NCBI GenBank assembly: GCA_025370055.1
Contig: CP073041.1
Span: 1,984,001-2,048,000 of the forward strand
DNA from: Woronichinia naegeliana WA131
GTDB lineage: Bacteria > Cyanobacteriota > Cyanobacteriia > Cyanobacteriales > Microcystaceae
Length of the DNA stretch: 64,000 nt
Direction: 5' to 3'
The notes under the pieces were generated by a model. It had not been told where the DNA came from and searched no databases. It was given only the letters and a program-made list of their open reading frames with translations. Positions within the stretch are counted from its first letter, which is position 1. The number at the start of each line of letters is the position of its first letter. A program made the translations under genes and the position numbers. Below, piece after piece: positions 28,138 to 38,241 of the stretch.

Positions 28138-29004
28138 GTGGATTTAATTCAAACCTTTCAGACCCGCAACCCGATTATCGGAGTCGTTCATCTGTTGCCC
28201 TTACCCACCTCCGCCCGTTGGGGAGGGAATCTCAAAGCAGTGATCGAGCGAGCAGAACAGGAAGCAACTGCATTAGCAGCCGGAGGAGTCGATGGTATTA
28301 TTGTCGAGAATTTTTTTGATGCTCCCTTTGCTAAGGATCAAGTCAATCCGGCGGTTGTCAGTGCCATGACCTTGATTGTGGATCGTCTGATGAATCTGGT
28401 TGTGGTTCCCGTGGGGCTGAATCTTTTAAGAAATGACGCAACCAGTGCAATGGCGATCGCCGCCTGTGTCAATGCCCACTTTATTCGGGTAAATGTACTA
28501 ATTGGCATCATGGCAACCGATCAAGGACTGATTGAAGGAAATGCCCAGGAATTATTACGTTTTCGTCGAGAACTCGGATCAGATGTGGCAATTTTGGCCG
28601 ATGTCTTAGTTAAACACGCCCGTCCCTTAGGAACCCCCAATTTAACCACCGCAGTCCAGGACACCATTGAACGAGGTTTAGCGGATGGGGTCATTCTTTC
28701 TGGTTGGGCAACGGGTAGTCCTCCTAGTCAAGAAGATTTGGAGTTAGCCAAAGCTGCCGCCAAGGATACACCCGTGTTTATTGGTAGTGGGGCTGATTGG
28801 GATAATGTGGGTCAATTAATGCAGGCTGCTGATGGAGTGATTGTGGCCAGTTCTCTAAAACGGAATGGCAAAATCAGTGAACCGATCGATCCCATTCGGG
28901 TTGCCCAATTTGTGGAAGCAGTGAGAGAAGTTACGGAAAAAAAGTCTGATCCAATACTAGCTTCCAATTCTCATCGCAGTCCGATAGAACATAGAGCTTC
29001 GTAG
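28138..29004 (+). CDS. btpA: Photosystem I biogenesis protein BtpA
   Basis: A 288-residue TIM-barrel protein of the BtpA/SgcQ family: NPIIGVVHLLPLPTSARWGG near the N-terminus, GVDGIIVENFFDAPF, HFIRVNVLIGIMATDQG, and the C-terminal GADGVIVASSLKRNGKI-type phosphate-binding strand. In Synechocystis BtpA stabilises the photosystem I reaction-centre proteins, especially at low temperature. It begins with GTG at 28138. The last ~20 residues (after KKSDPIL) are a poorly conserved tail. It stands alone. Confidence 0.9.
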   Translation: MDLIQTFQTRNPIIGVVHLLPLPTSARWGGNLKAVIERAEQEATALAAGGVDGIIVENFFDAPFAKDQVNPAVVSAMTLIVDRLMNLVVVPVGLNLLRNDATSAMAIAACVNAHFIRVNVLIGIMATDQGLIEGNAQELLRFRRELGSDVAILADVLVKHARPLGTPNLTTAVQDTIERGLADGVILSGWATGSPPSQEDLELAKAAAKDTPVFIGSGADWDNVGQLMQAADGVIVASSLKRNGKISEPIDPIRVAQFVEAVREVTEKKSDPILASNSHRSPIEHRAS

Positions 29005-29063
29005 AAATCTCTACAGAACTGACGGAATCAAGATTGAGATAGGGACAAAAGTATTCCATGGGA

Positions 29064-30203
29064 TTATTTCAACAGTAAATAATAGAGTTGCCCGTCATCA
29101 CTCATTAACCCAGCGCGATCGCCGGCTAAATTCCCCGTTCCCATGAAAATATCCACCCGACCCGCACCTTTAATGGCACTGCCGGTATCCTGATCTAACA
29201 CATAACGACTAACGCTTTCTTTTTGTAGATTGGTATTAGGAATCGGAGCTAATAATAGGGCCAAGGCCCCTGGTGGCATCAAAGATTTATCCGTTGCGAT
29301 CGAACGTTCGGGGGTGACAGGCAGCCCTAAACTCCCTTTTGCTTTTGCGGCTGCGGAAGTTTCTCGAAAGAAAATAAAACGATGATTGCGGGGAAGATAC
29401 CGATCTAGAGCTTCGGGATGTTTTTTTAAATAATCAATCAGAATCGGTAAGGTTAACTCACCTGGCTGAAAAATGCCATCCTTCACTAATTCTTTGCCGA
29501 TACTCGTATAAGGGTAGTCTGTACTGCCATCAAAGGCGACTGAAATGCTTTTGCCATTGGTTAAACGAATCTTTGCCGCTCCTTGAATTTGCACTAAATA
29601 AGCCTCTAGGCGATCGCGGAACCAAATCAATTCCCTCCCTTTAATTAAACTTTTTGTGCCTAAGCCATCACTCCCTTCTAGGGCTGCCCTGGTGGGATGG
29701 GGCCTTGACCAGGCGGCAAAATTGGCCGGTTTACGGTAAAGGGGATAACGATACTCATTAGTACGATGACGACTGGCCGTATAGGTCGGCTCAAAATAGC
29801 CCGTAAAATGGACAGTGCCACGATTATCATTCCCAACTGCCTGATAGAAAACAAATTCCCGTTTAACCGCCGCTTGTAATTCCTGAGGATTGCGGGCCTG
29901 TTTCAACAAGGTTTTAAAACGCAACAAAGAACGTTTAACGCGATCGCGGCTAAAGCCAGGTACAGAATAACGACGGTAAGCTTGGACGGCACTAGGAGAA
30001 CTGAGATAACGCAAACTATGATCAATGGCTTGGATTAAAGCCCAGCGATCTTTTTGCCACAGTTGTTCATCCAGACCTAGATTAGGATTATTAACCGCTA
30101 ACTTGACCACCGTGAGAGGACTATTTTGAGAAACTAACGGAGGATTGGGAATGACCGTTAGGGCCAATAAAACAATGGATAAGGTGCAGACTTTTTGATA
30201 CAT
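29064..30203 (-). CDS. mltA: MltA-type lytic murein transglycosylase
   Basis: A 379-residue exported protein (signal peptide in the first ~25 residues) with the MltA domain (VHFTGYFEPTYTASRHRTNE, ELIWFRDRLEAYLVQIQGAA, near residues 130-260) and the C-terminal 3D domain with the conserved Asp motif (YVLDQDTGSAIKGAGRVDIF, residues about 335-360). It cleaves the MurNAc-GlcNAc bond of peptidoglycan to give the 1,6-anhydro product, and acts in the periplasm. It lacks a clear lipobox. Convergent with btpA. Confidence 0.9.
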   Translation of the reverse strand: MYQKVCTLSIVLLALTVIPNPPLVSQNSPLTVVKLAVNNPNLGLDEQLWQKDRWALIQAIDHSLRYLSSPSAVQAYRRYSVPGFSRDRVKRSLLRFKTLLKQARNPQELQAAVKREFVFYQAVGNDNRGTVHFTGYFEPTYTASRHRTNEYRYPLYRKPANFAAWSRPHPTRAALEGSDGLGTKSLIKGRELIWFRDRLEAYLVQIQGAAKIRLTNGKSISVAFDGSTDYPYTSIGKELVKDGIFQPGELTLPILIDYLKKHPEALDRYLPRNHRFIFFRETSAAAKAKGSLGLPVTPERSIATDKSLMPPGALALLLAPIPNTNLQKESVSRYVLDQDTGSAIKGAGRVDIFMGTGNLAGDRAGLMSDDGQLYYLLLK

Positions 30204-30532
30204 GACAGAAAATTATATCTTAAAAAAAGAGATTATCAACCCACCTTGGTACACCTTTGTGCCAATCTATTCCTAACCTCATGCAAAGCCCAGTAAAGCT
30301 GTTTATAAGCATAACCCGCAGTCTTGCCCTAAGGTTTACGAAGCTAAGTAAGCAGAAAAAGAGGAAATGTTAACTTTTGCATGATTTCAGCCGAACATTC
30401 AGAGGCAGAGGGCGAACGAGTTTGATAAAGTAAAAGTGTAGTGGGTAATGTTGGCGGATAGCTTTGCCAAGCGTAGAATGGATGATTCAACAAACCCATT
30501 AACCAATCGCATTCAGCCCTATTCCTCAGACT
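30204..30532. other. Intergenic region between mltA and moaE
   Basis: About 330 bases between divergent genes, presumably holding both promoters. No gene, repeat or clear hairpin was found. Confidence 0.5.
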
Positions 30533-31030
30533 ATGCTCTCTTCTTTCCTCTCGACTCCGATCCCCATTCCGACTGACTCTCAGGATAGTCTCCAGATCGG
30601 TTTTGCTCCCCTGGCTTTAGAAGGGGTTTATCAATTAGCCGCCGATCCAGCCAATGGGGCGATCGTGGTGATGAGTGGCACTGTCAGGCAACAAACAGCA
30701 GGAAAAGCGGTAATTAACTTGGAATACCAAGCCTATGAACCGATGGTCTTAATCATTTTTCAACAAATTGCAGCACAAATACGTCAACAATGGCCAGAAG
30801 CAAATCGAGTGGTCATTCATCATCGCACAGGTTGTTTAGCCGTTGGCGAGATCAGTGTATTGGTCGCAGTGGGGTGTCCCCACCGTGGAGAAGCCTTTGC
30901 CGCCTGTCAATATGCCATTGATACTCTCAAACATCAAGCTCCCATCTGGAAAAAAGAACATTGGGTCGATGGCTCAAGTCGCTGGATAGGCATTGGAGAA
31001 TGCGAAATGGCCCATGCTCTTGACAGTTAA
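30533..31030 (+). CDS. moaE: Molybdopterin synthase catalytic subunit MoaE
   Basis: A 165-residue protein with the MoaE fold: GAIVVMSGTVRQQTAGKAVI, LEYQAYEPM, VVIHHRTGCLAVGEISVLVAV, HRGEAFAACQYAIDTLK and the catalytic lysines in QAPIWKKEHW. MoaE with MoaD inserts the dithiolene sulfurs into precursor Z in molybdenum cofactor synthesis. The partner MoaD is not in the window; moeB, which activates MoaD-type proteins, is at 60228. The extra N-terminal ~20 residues are typical of cyanobacterial members. Confidence 0.9.
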   Translation: MLSSFLSTPIPIPTDSQDSLQIGFAPLALEGVYQLAADPANGAIVVMSGTVRQQTAGKAVINLEYQAYEPMVLIIFQQIAAQIRQQWPEANRVVIHHRTGCLAVGEISVLVAVGCPHRGEAFAACQYAIDTLKHQAPIWKKEHWVDGSSRWIGIGECEMAHALDS

Positions 31031-31095
31031 GGATGAATTGGTGGCACTAAAAATCATACTATCCCGTTGAATTTCCTGATGATTGTCATTGAGCA

Positions 31096-31443
31096 TTAAG
31101 GTTTTTGGACAAAGAAGATTTTACGGTAATTAGTTGCCAGGGGACGAATTGATAATGTTGGCGGAAACAGCACCCATTTTTTAGCTAAGTTTTCGGGAAA
31201 AGTTGTTTCATTAATAATGGTTAACCGAAACCCTGCTGCTGTTAAAAAATAGGGAAAGTCATCTCCATAAACCCGGACATGATCCACTTGTCCGAAAACG
31301 TCCTCTCGTATTTTGGTAATGGTTGCATCTTCAAACGTCTTTGATAGATGATCCTTTTGGGGAACCGTAATAATTCCATAGCCCTTTGCACTTAAAACTC
31401 GATAAATCTCAGCGATCGCCTTTAAACCCATATTCCGTACCAA
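31096..31443 (-). pseudogene. SAM-dependent methyltransferase, C-terminal fragment
   Basis: The 115 codons give the C-terminal half of a class I methyltransferase (EIYRVLSAKGYGIITVPQKD, DHVRVYGDDFPYFLTAAGF), in which the strand after YGIITVPQ follows the lost SAM-binding half. An in-frame TAA lies immediately upstream and the region beyond is occupied by the MITE/IS tandem, so the N-terminal half was deleted, probably during those insertions. Confidence 0.7.
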
Positions 31444-31514
31444 TTAGAAGAAAATAAATAATTTAAAATTTACACGCTATATGCAGGCATCATTAGCCAT
31501 CACAACACTAGATA

Positions 31515-31724
31515 GGGCTTGCTGAATAAGTATAGAACCCTTGCCAGATAATGCTTTCAAGCATTTTAAAAACGATCAGGTGCAAGGTTATGGCCTTTGG
31601 AGGCTCAAAGCCCATGCACGTCGTTGGAAAACTGGGGGTTGAAATTGGAAACAACTCTCTGAAGTCACCATTTTTCGCGTCCTGTGGCATCTAGGTTCGT
31701 TTTGTGGACCTTTTCAGCAGACCC
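31515..31724 (+). mobile_element. 210-bp MITE, copy 2
   Basis: Same length and ends as copy 1 (21065-21274), with only a few substitutions. Flanked by TAGATA on both sides (31509-31514 and 31725-31730). The right-hand TAGATA is shared with the following IS, whose other side is also TAGATA. Confidence 0.85.
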
Positions 31725-31730
31725 TAGATA

Positions 31731-33421
31731 GGGCTTGCCGAAAAAAAGCTGAAACTCTTACGGAGAAAAGATAGTAGCCGAATTAAGGACAGGCAGAATA
31801 CAGGGAAATAGGTTAAAATGGCTTGAAAACCTTGCCGGAAAAGGAGGCAAAACATATGTACGGAAGACAACAGTACGAAACTAAGACACCAGAAAACTTC
31901 AAAAATCCGTTCGATGGGCAGTTAGACGCAGAAAATCGTTGGGTAAAAATGTCAAAAATGATTCCCTGGGAAGAATATGAGGAAGAATATGCAAAAAACT
32001 TCACAGAGGAAAAAGGAGCACCAGCGAAATCATTTAGAATGGCGTTGGGGGCATTAATCATCAAAGAAATGTTAGGAATAAGTGATAGAGAAACAGTGGA
32101 ACAAATTAAAGAAAATCCTTATTTACAGTATTTTATAGGAATGGAAAGCTATAGTAGCGAAGAAGCATTTAATGCGTCAATGATGGTTCATTTTCGTAAA
32201 AGAATAGGAATGGAATTAATCAATAAAATTAATAAAGAAATGGTAAAGAAGTTCGAGGGAGTAGTGTCAGAAAAAAAAGAAAATGAAGGACAGCTATTGT
32301 TAGATGCAACTTGTACACCAGCAGATATAAAATATCCAACGGATATAGAAATATTGAATGAAGCAAGAGAAAAAACAGAAGAAACAATAGATGAGCTTTA
32401 TAAACAAATACAAGGAAAAGAGAAAAAAAAGCCAAGAACGTATAGAGTAGCAGCAAGAAAAGACTACCTAGAGATAGTCAAAAAACGTCGTGTGTCAAAA
32501 AAAGAAAGAAGAAAAGGAATAAAAAAACAACTACAATATGTAAAAAGAAACTTGTCTCATATAGAAAAAATGATAGAAGAGGGAGCCAAGTTAGAAAAAC
32601 TAACGAAAAAGGAGCAAGAAGAGCTTGTAACGATAAGAAAAGTGTATGAGCAACAGTTAGAGATGTATGCAAAAAAGACGAATAAAGTAGAAAACAGAAT
32701 TGTGAGTATAACCCAACCTCACATCCGTCCAATAGTGCGTGGCAAAGTAGGAAAAGCAGTAGAGTTTGGAGCTAAAATATCGGCAAGTAGTGTGAATGGC
32801 TTTGTCTTCTTAGACAAATTGAGTTGGAATAATTATAACGAATCGGGAGATTTACAAGAGCGAATAGAAGAATATAAAAGGGAAACAGGATGTTATCCGG
32901 AATCGGTTCATGTGGATAAAATCTATCGAACAAAAGCGAATCAAGCTTATTGTAAAGAAAGGGATATAAGAATGAGTGGTCCCCGATTGGGAAGACCGCC
33001 GAAAGAGGTGAGCAAAGAAAAAAAGAAAGAGGCACGCTCAGATGAAAGAGTGCGTAATGCCATTGAGGGTAAATTCGGACAGGGAAAGAGGAAATTTAGT
33101 CTTGGTCGAGTGATGGCCAAACTACCTGAGACCTCGGAAACGGTAATTGCGATGAACTTTTTGGTAATGAATCTTTCTACTCTACTTCAGAAGACAAAAA
33201 GTAAGAAGTTGTAGAGTCGTTTTTCTTCTGAAAAATGGTGTTAATTTTCCTCTCTTTTGTGAGGAGTGATTTTTGTTGACTTTTTGTAGAAAGAAAGGGA
33301 CAATAGATTAAACAAAATCTGTATTGTGACTTCTTTCCATAAGGAAAAGTTATCTGTGCTTTTTCCGTCCATACTTCCCTAACCCACATTTCTTTCGTTT
33401 TTTGACTTTTTCAGCAAGCCC
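31731..33421 (+). mobile_element. Intact IS5-like element (1691 bp)
   Basis: Left end GGGCTTGCCGAAAAAAAGCT, right end complement GGGCTTGCTGAAAAAGTCAA. Flanked by TAGATA at 31725-31730 and 33422-33427. It contains one uninterrupted transposase and is the only complete copy in the window, although its sequence is more diverged than copies X, Y and D are from each other. Confidence 0.9.
31856..33214 (+). CDS. IS5-like transposase (DUF772 / DDE), complete
   Basis: A 452-residue transposase. The ATG at 31856 has a GGAGG site six bases upstream and matches the MY(R/G)(K/R)QQY start of the other copies; upstream TTG is not needed. N-terminal DUF772-type domain about residues 20-110 (KMIPWEEYEEEYAKNF, FRMALGALIIKEML, ENPYLQYFIGMESY). 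DDE-type catalytic region from LLLDATCTPADIKYPTD (first Asp near 155) through a Lys/Glu-rich insert to YPESVHVDKIYRTKANQ (second Asp) and NAIEGKFGQGKRKFSLG (Glu). Family name is by pattern; IS1182 is a close alternative. Confidence 0.85.
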   Translation: MYGRQQYETKTPENFKNPFDGQLDAENRWVKMSKMIPWEEYEEEYAKNFTEEKGAPAKSFRMALGALIIKEMLGISDRETVEQIKENPYLQYFIGMESYSSEEAFNASMMVHFRKRIGMELINKINKEMVKKFEGVVSEKKENEGQLLLDATCTPADIKYPTDIEILNEAREKTEETIDELYKQIQGKEKKKPRTYRVAARKDYLEIVKKRRVSKKERRKGIKKQLQYVKRNLSHIEKMIEEGAKLEKLTKKEQEELVTIRKVYEQQLEMYAKKTNKVENRIVSITQPHIRPIVRGKVGKAVEFGAKISASSVNGFVFLDKLSWNNYNESGDLQERIEEYKRETGCYPESVHVDKIYRTKANQAYCKERDIRMSGPRLGRPPKEVSKEKKKEARSDERVRNAIEGKFGQGKRKFSLGRVMAKLPETSETVIAMNFLVMNLSTLLQKTKSKKL

Positions 33422-33630
33422 TAGATATAGACGGAGAAGGAAAGACTATAGTCTAAGTGCGTTTATCAGTGCTTTTATACTGAATAAAGAGGCGTACTTT
33501 TGTTGATCAGCAGATTGTGATTCCTGAAACCTTTGTGGGGAAGCACTTTTGCTAATCTAGACTTGTTCGTATTAATTAAAATTCTTGTTGCCAAGTACGG
33601 AATGTGGGTTCAAAGCCTGGGGACGGGCAG

Positions 33631-34893
33631 TTAACGAAAAATTTCTACCTTGTCCTCTGGCCCTACCAGGGAAAGATAGGGACTCTGGAGATAGGTCTGG
33701 GCCACCCGTTGAGCATCGGCGGCGGTTACTTGGCTCACTTGTTCTTGAAAATCACTATCGAAGGGAAGTCCTAATCCCAGGGTTTCATACCACCCAAATA
33801 GATGGGCAATTTCTCCGTTGGTTTGTTTGCCCAGGGCGTATTGACCCAATAACTTGTTTTTAGCTGCCGTTAGTTCGTACTTTACTAACGTTTGTTGACA
33901 GAGCCGCTCTGCTTCCGTTTTTAGCCCCTCAACAGCGATCGCGGTATTGTCAGGAGCCGTTCCCATATACATCACAAACTGGGAAGAACCGAGACGGGTG
34001 GGATAAAAGGCCGAGACATCGTAGGCTAAACCCCGTTTTTCCCGCAATTCCACAAATAAGCGACTGGATAAACCATTGCCCAAATAGGTACTAAGCAACT
34101 TCAGAGGAGCATAATCTTCACTTTTCACCCCCGCCCCTAGATAGCCCAACATAATAATCGATTGCTGAGTTTCCTGGGCCGTTACTCTTGGATAGGGTTG
34201 AGCATTTAAGACGGGTAGGGTGGGGGCAATCAAGGAACGGTGAGGAATCTCCCAACTACCAAAGATGTCATTAATTAAATTCACAGCCGTCTCCAGGCTC
34301 AAACGACCGGAAAGACTAATCACCAAATTGTCTGGCCGAAAGTAGGCCTGATGATATTCCACTACATCCTGTTGGGTTAAGGTGGGAACCGATTCTTCCG
34401 TCCCTAAAATCGATGAACCATAGGGATGGTCGGCATACATGGATTGGCGGAGTTGATTAAAGGCTACATTGAATGGTTGCTCCTGTTGGGAACGAATGGA
34501 TTGCAATACTAGCCGTTTTTCCAGTTCCACTTCAGTCTTAGGGAAGGTGGGATAGCGTAAAATCTCAGCAGCAAGAGCCAAAATTTCAGGAAAATCCGCC
34601 ACAACGGTTTTGAGACTAATTAACCAATAATCGCTGGCCGCATCGGCTCCCAAACTCGCTCCAATGGATTCCACTGTTTCAGCAATTTCCAAGGAGGATC
34701 GATACTGGGTTCCCTTCATAATCACCGTTGCCAAAAGATGGGAAAGGCCAACTTTGGCAGGAGAATCCCAACAGGAACCTGCTTTTTTCAGAAAAATTCG
34801 TCCGGCAACTAAATCCGCTACTGGGTTTTCGGCAAAAACGATCGTAATACCATTGTCGAGAACCACACGATTGACTGATTGATGATGCCGCAT
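33631..34893 (-). CDS. M16 peptidase-like protein, non-catalytic subunit
   Basis: A 420-residue M16-family protein. The zinc motif is lost: the expected HXXEH appears as HLLAT (residues 52-56). The C-terminal M16 domain retains ELREKRGLAYDVSAFYPTR, the region that binds substrate in the non-catalytic halves of processing peptidases. The upstream gene (34958-36235) encodes the catalytic partner, and a gap of only 64 bases supports an operon and a heterodimer as in M16B enzymes. Physiological substrate unknown. Confidence 0.85.
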   Translation of the reverse strand: MRHHQSVNRVVLDNGITIVFAENPVADLVAGRIFLKKAGSCWDSPAKVGLSHLLATVIMKGTQYRSSLEIAETVESIGASLGADAASDYWLISLKTVVADFPEILALAAEILRYPTFPKTEVELEKRLVLQSIRSQQEQPFNVAFNQLRQSMYADHPYGSSILGTEESVPTLTQQDVVEYHQAYFRPDNLVISLSGRLSLETAVNLINDIFGSWEIPHRSLIAPTLPVLNAQPYPRVTAQETQQSIIMLGYLGAGVKSEDYAPLKLLSTYLGNGLSSRLFVELREKRGLAYDVSAFYPTRLGSSQFVMYMGTAPDNTAIAVEGLKTEAERLCQQTLVKYELTAAKNKLLGQYALGKQTNGEIAHLFGWYETLGLGLPFDSDFQEQVSQVTAADAQRVAQTYLQSPYLSLVGPEDKVEIFR

Positions 34894-34957
34894 AGCTGCT
34901 TTTTTAACCTAAAAACCAAGAATTACATTTAAAACGCCCCTATTTTTCCATTGTCTC

Positions 34958-36235
34958 CTATTCCAAGGGTTGCATGGCGGTAATGGCATAATAGTCAGGG
35001 GAAAGATATTGACGAGCCAAGCGTTGTAGGGTGTGGCAGTCGATCACCTGAATTGTGGTGGGATAACGGGTGGCTAATTCGGCACTGGCCAGGGTGTGAT
35101 AGTAGCCGTATAACCCTGCTAATTGGCCGGGCGTTTCCGTTGAAAAAATATAGTCATGACAGAGCAGCCGTTTTGCCCTGGCGAGTTCAACCTCGCGAAT
35201 CGGTTTGGTTTGCATTTCATAGATGCGATCGCGGATCAGTTGTTCAACTAAAGCTAAATGTTGCGGTTCAAGCCAAGCCGTCACACTCAATAAACTAGAA
35301 TTACGTTGCAAGGAAAAACTACTTTGAATATCTAACACCAACTGCTTTTCTTCCCGCAGTTCCTGCACCAAACGAGAACAACGTCCCCCCGCCAAAACCG
35401 CCGACAGTAAATCTAACCCTAAACCATCTTCTAAACAGTCGATGCCGGGCCCTGTCCAAGCCATCATTAATCGCCCCTGACCCTGACGCGGAATCTGTAA
35501 ATCCTGGCGACGAATCTCCACCAAGGGCGGATCATCCTCAATAATGGTTGGGGGGCATTCAGAACGAACCGCAAAATTCTCAAAGGTATCTACCATCAAC
35601 TGCACAGCGTCTTTTTCAGTCACATCTCCCACCATCACCACGGTCATATTTTCGGGTTGATAATGAGTTCGGTGAAAACAGCGCATCTGGTTCGGGGTGT
35701 AACGACGGAGATCGCTCTCCTTGCCTAAAACAGAACGCCCATAGGGATGATTGGGATAAAGACTGGTGCAAATACTCTGAAGTGCGAGCCAATCAGGGTC
35801 ATCCTCACTGCAATGAATCTCTTCGACCACAACGTCTCGCTCACAATAAAATTCTTCTTCGGGAATCTCGGCCTGTAATAAAATTTCGGCTAAATAGGGC
35901 AAGGTTTGACGCAGATAGGGAGAAGCCGTGGTTAGGAAAAAATGGGCATAGTCGTGACTCGTGGCCGCATTGGTGACACCGCCGTTATATTCAATAATCT
36001 GATCAAAGCCGCCTGGGGGAATCCGTTTTGTTCCTTTAAAAATCATGTGCTCTAAAAAATGAGCCATCCCCGGCCACTCGTTCGGTTCAGCGATCGCGCC
36101 TGCCTTAACCCAAACGTCAACCACTGCCACTGGAATCTCAGGCAAATATTGGTGAATCAGGGTGAGTCCGTGATCAAAAGTTAAAATCTGGGCCGGAAAG
36201 GAACAGGTAGGAAGGCGTTCTGAAAGCTGCACCAA
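34958..36235 (-). CDS. M16 zinc peptidase, catalytic subunit
   Basis: A 425-residue M16-family metallopeptidase. The inverted zinc motif HFLEH lies at residues 59-63 (MAHFLEHMIFKGTKR), with the downstream Glu in RDVVVEEIHC as third ligand. C-terminal domain from about residue 200 with GGRCSRLVQELREEKQLV. It resembles the processing-peptidase beta subunit and PqqL-like enzymes and probably acts with the product of the next gene. Cellular location is likely cytoplasmic since no signal peptide is seen. Confidence 0.9.
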   Translation of the reverse strand: MVQLSERLPTCSFPAQILTFDHGLTLIHQYLPEIPVAVVDVWVKAGAIAEPNEWPGMAHFLEHMIFKGTKRIPPGGFDQIIEYNGGVTNAATSHDYAHFFLTTASPYLRQTLPYLAEILLQAEIPEEEFYCERDVVVEEIHCSEDDPDWLALQSICTSLYPNHPYGRSVLGKESDLRRYTPNQMRCFHRTHYQPENMTVVMVGDVTEKDAVQLMVDTFENFAVRSECPPTIIEDDPPLVEIRRQDLQIPRQGQGRLMMAWTGPGIDCLEDGLGLDLLSAVLAGGRCSRLVQELREEKQLVLDIQSSFSLQRNSSLLSVTAWLEPQHLALVEQLIRDRIYEMQTKPIREVELARAKRLLCHDYIFSTETPGQLAGLYGYYHTLASAELATRYPTTIQVIDCHTLQRLARQYLSPDYYAITAMQPLE

Positions 36236-36648
36236 CTTTGAAACCTATACTTGCTTTTAAAGATAAATTATCCCACTTTTTACGTGTTCTTAACCCAATG
36301 GTATATAGTGAAACCCTAACTTTACTAATCCTTAGACAGATTCAATTTGCTGACAAGATTTGAGTATCTGATAAAATTTGAGTAAAGGAAACACTGCCGT
36401 GCCGTTTTACCTCAGTTTATGACCTGGGGTTAACCAGGTGGGTGCTAATGGTTTCTGCTTTCGTTTCTGAGTACAAGCTCAGTTTACTACCACGAAACAC
36501 GTTGATAGCTCCCGTTTTTTCAAAGCAAGATCAAAAAACTTTGTTGGCAGTCACCAACACAGCAGCTTATGGATCATTATAGCTTAGGAGCCAGTTAAGT
36601 TCATAGGACAAAAAGACTATTGAGATGGACAAGGAAAAATGGGCAGAT
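36236..36648. other. Intergenic region between the M16 operon and chlB
   Basis: About 410 bases containing the promoter side of the M16 operon and the downstream side of chlB. No gene seen. Confidence 0.5.
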
Positions 36649-36674
36649 AAAAAAGGTGGATTCTTCAACCCACC
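36649..36674 (-). terminator. Intrinsic terminator of chlB
   Basis: On the minus strand the sequence is GGTGGGTTGAAGAATCCACC followed by six T: an eight-pair stem with a GAAG loop. It lies about 40 bases beyond the chlB stop. Confidence 0.85.
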
Positions 36675-36714
36675 CCTGACAATTTTAACGACTTATTTAA
36701 TTTTAACGATTACG

Positions 36715-38241
36715 TTAAGCTCCCACTGCTTCCTTCGCGGCGTACATCACTTCTAAAGTAATCACGGATAAACCGCGATCGCGGGCAAATTTTTCAGTAT
36801 TGCGTTTGACCTTACCGCGCACAAAACCAGGGATTTTATTCAATTCGGCTTGAGCTTCCTTGTTCCATCCCAAATCAGAATCCGCAGAAACGCCCTTCGT
36901 AATCACCTCCTTGGTATCGTGACCGCCAAAGATCTCTAAGAGGTGATCTTCCATGCCCAAGGTGAAGGAATTGTAAACCAAATCTGCCAATTGATTGGTT
37001 CCTTCATAACCCAAAAAGGGCTTGTATCCTAAAGGGAAATTTTGGATGTGAATCGGAGCCGCAATCACACCACAGGGAATATCTAAACGTTTACCCACAT
37101 GGCGTTCCATTTGTGTGCCAAAAATAGCAGCCGGTTCAATGCGGGCGATCGCATCGGCAATTTGGCCATTATCTTCACTGATCAGAACCTCATCACAATA
37201 TTCACTCACTTCCTGCTTAAACCAGTCTGCATCATATTTGCAATAGGTTCCAGCTAAAACGACATGAATTCCCATTTCCCGTGCCAGAATTTTGGTCATC
37301 GCTGCGGCATGGGTATTGTCCCCAAACACAACTGCTTTTTTACCGGTTAAATTTTGACAGTCAATGGAACGAGAAAACCAAGCTGCTTGGGAAATATACA
37401 GAGTTTGCTCATTAATAAAATTCTCGTAGTTAACCTCACCGCCTTGAGCATTTAAAACCTGTTGAATCTTGCGAATACAACGAGCCGTTTCGACCACTCC
37501 CATGGGCGTAATATCAACGTAGGGCATCCCAAACTCCTGCTCCAGATATTGGGCCGTCATCAATCCCACTTCTCGATAGGGACAAAGATTAAACCAGGCA
37601 CGGGGTAAATTTTTCAGTTGTGTGACCGTCGCGCCTTCAGGGGCAATCACATTCACTTGAATACCCAAATCGGCCATCAAGCGTTTTAATTCTGTGCAGT
37701 CATGTTGATTATGAAATCCCAGGGTCGTAATGCCAATAATATTAACCGAAGGTTTTTCCGTTTTTTCGGTGGGCAAATCTCCTTTTTTCTGAGCTTTTTC
37801 CAAATAAAATTGTACCACTTGAGCCAAGGTGCGATCGGCCGCCTGCAATTCGTTATAACGATAGTGATTGACATCAGCCAGGAGCACATCACCCTTTGCC
37901 TCCATCTGAGCGCGATCGCAGAAATTCTTGAGGTCTTCTTGCAAAATACTAGACGTGCAAGTAGGGGTTAAAACAATTAAATCGGGATGTTCTTCGCTGT
38001 CTTTACGAACGATATTATCCACTACCTTTTCTTGGGAACCCCTAGACAAGACATTGCGATCAACCACACTGGTTGTTACAGGTGTAAATTCTCGTTCCCG
38101 TTCCAACATGGAGCGCATGACATTGAAATAGTCATCTCCCAGGGGGGCGTGCATAATGGCGTGAACATTTTTAAAGGAACTGGCAATGCGTAATGTCCCG
38201 ATATGGGCAGGGCCAGCGTACATCCAATAAGCTAATTTCAT
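36715..38241 (-). CDS. chlB: Light-independent protochlorophyllide reductase subunit B
   Basis: A 508-residue protein, the normal length. The start [20 protein letters not shown] at 38241 is the family N-terminus with a GGGAGA site upstream; the longer open frame is not used. ChlB with ChlN forms the NifDK-like catalytic component that reduces protochlorophyllide in the dark using electrons from ChlL. Cluster and substrate residues fall in [15 protein letters not shown] and [14 protein letters not shown]; the C-terminal DUF domain includes [16 protein letters not shown]. chlL and chlN are not in the window. Confidence 0.95.
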   Translation of the reverse strand: MKLAYWMYAGPAHIGTLRIASSFKNVHAIMHAPLGDDYFNVMRSMLEREREFTPVTTSVVDRNVLSRGSQEKVVDNIVRKDSEEHPDLIVLTPTCTSSILQEDLKNFCDRAQMEAKGDVLLADVNHYRYNELQAADRTLAQVVQFYLEKAQKKGDLPTEKTEKPSVNIIGITTLGFHNQHDCTELKRLMADLGIQVNVIAPEGATVTQLKNLPRAWFNLCPYREVGLMTAQYLEQEFGMPYVDITPMGVVETARCIRKIQQVLNAQGGEVNYENFINEQTLYISQAAWFSRSIDCQNLTGKKAVVFGDNTHAAAMTKILAREMGIHVVLAGTYCKYDADWFKQEVSEYCDEVLISEDNGQIADAIARIEPAAIFGTQMERHVGKRLDIPCGVIAAPIHIQNFPLGYKPFLGYEGTNQLADLVYNSFTLGMEDHLLEIFGGHDTKEVITKGVSADSDLGWNKEAQAELNKIPGFVRGKVKRNTEKFARDRGLSVITLEVMYAAKEAVGA

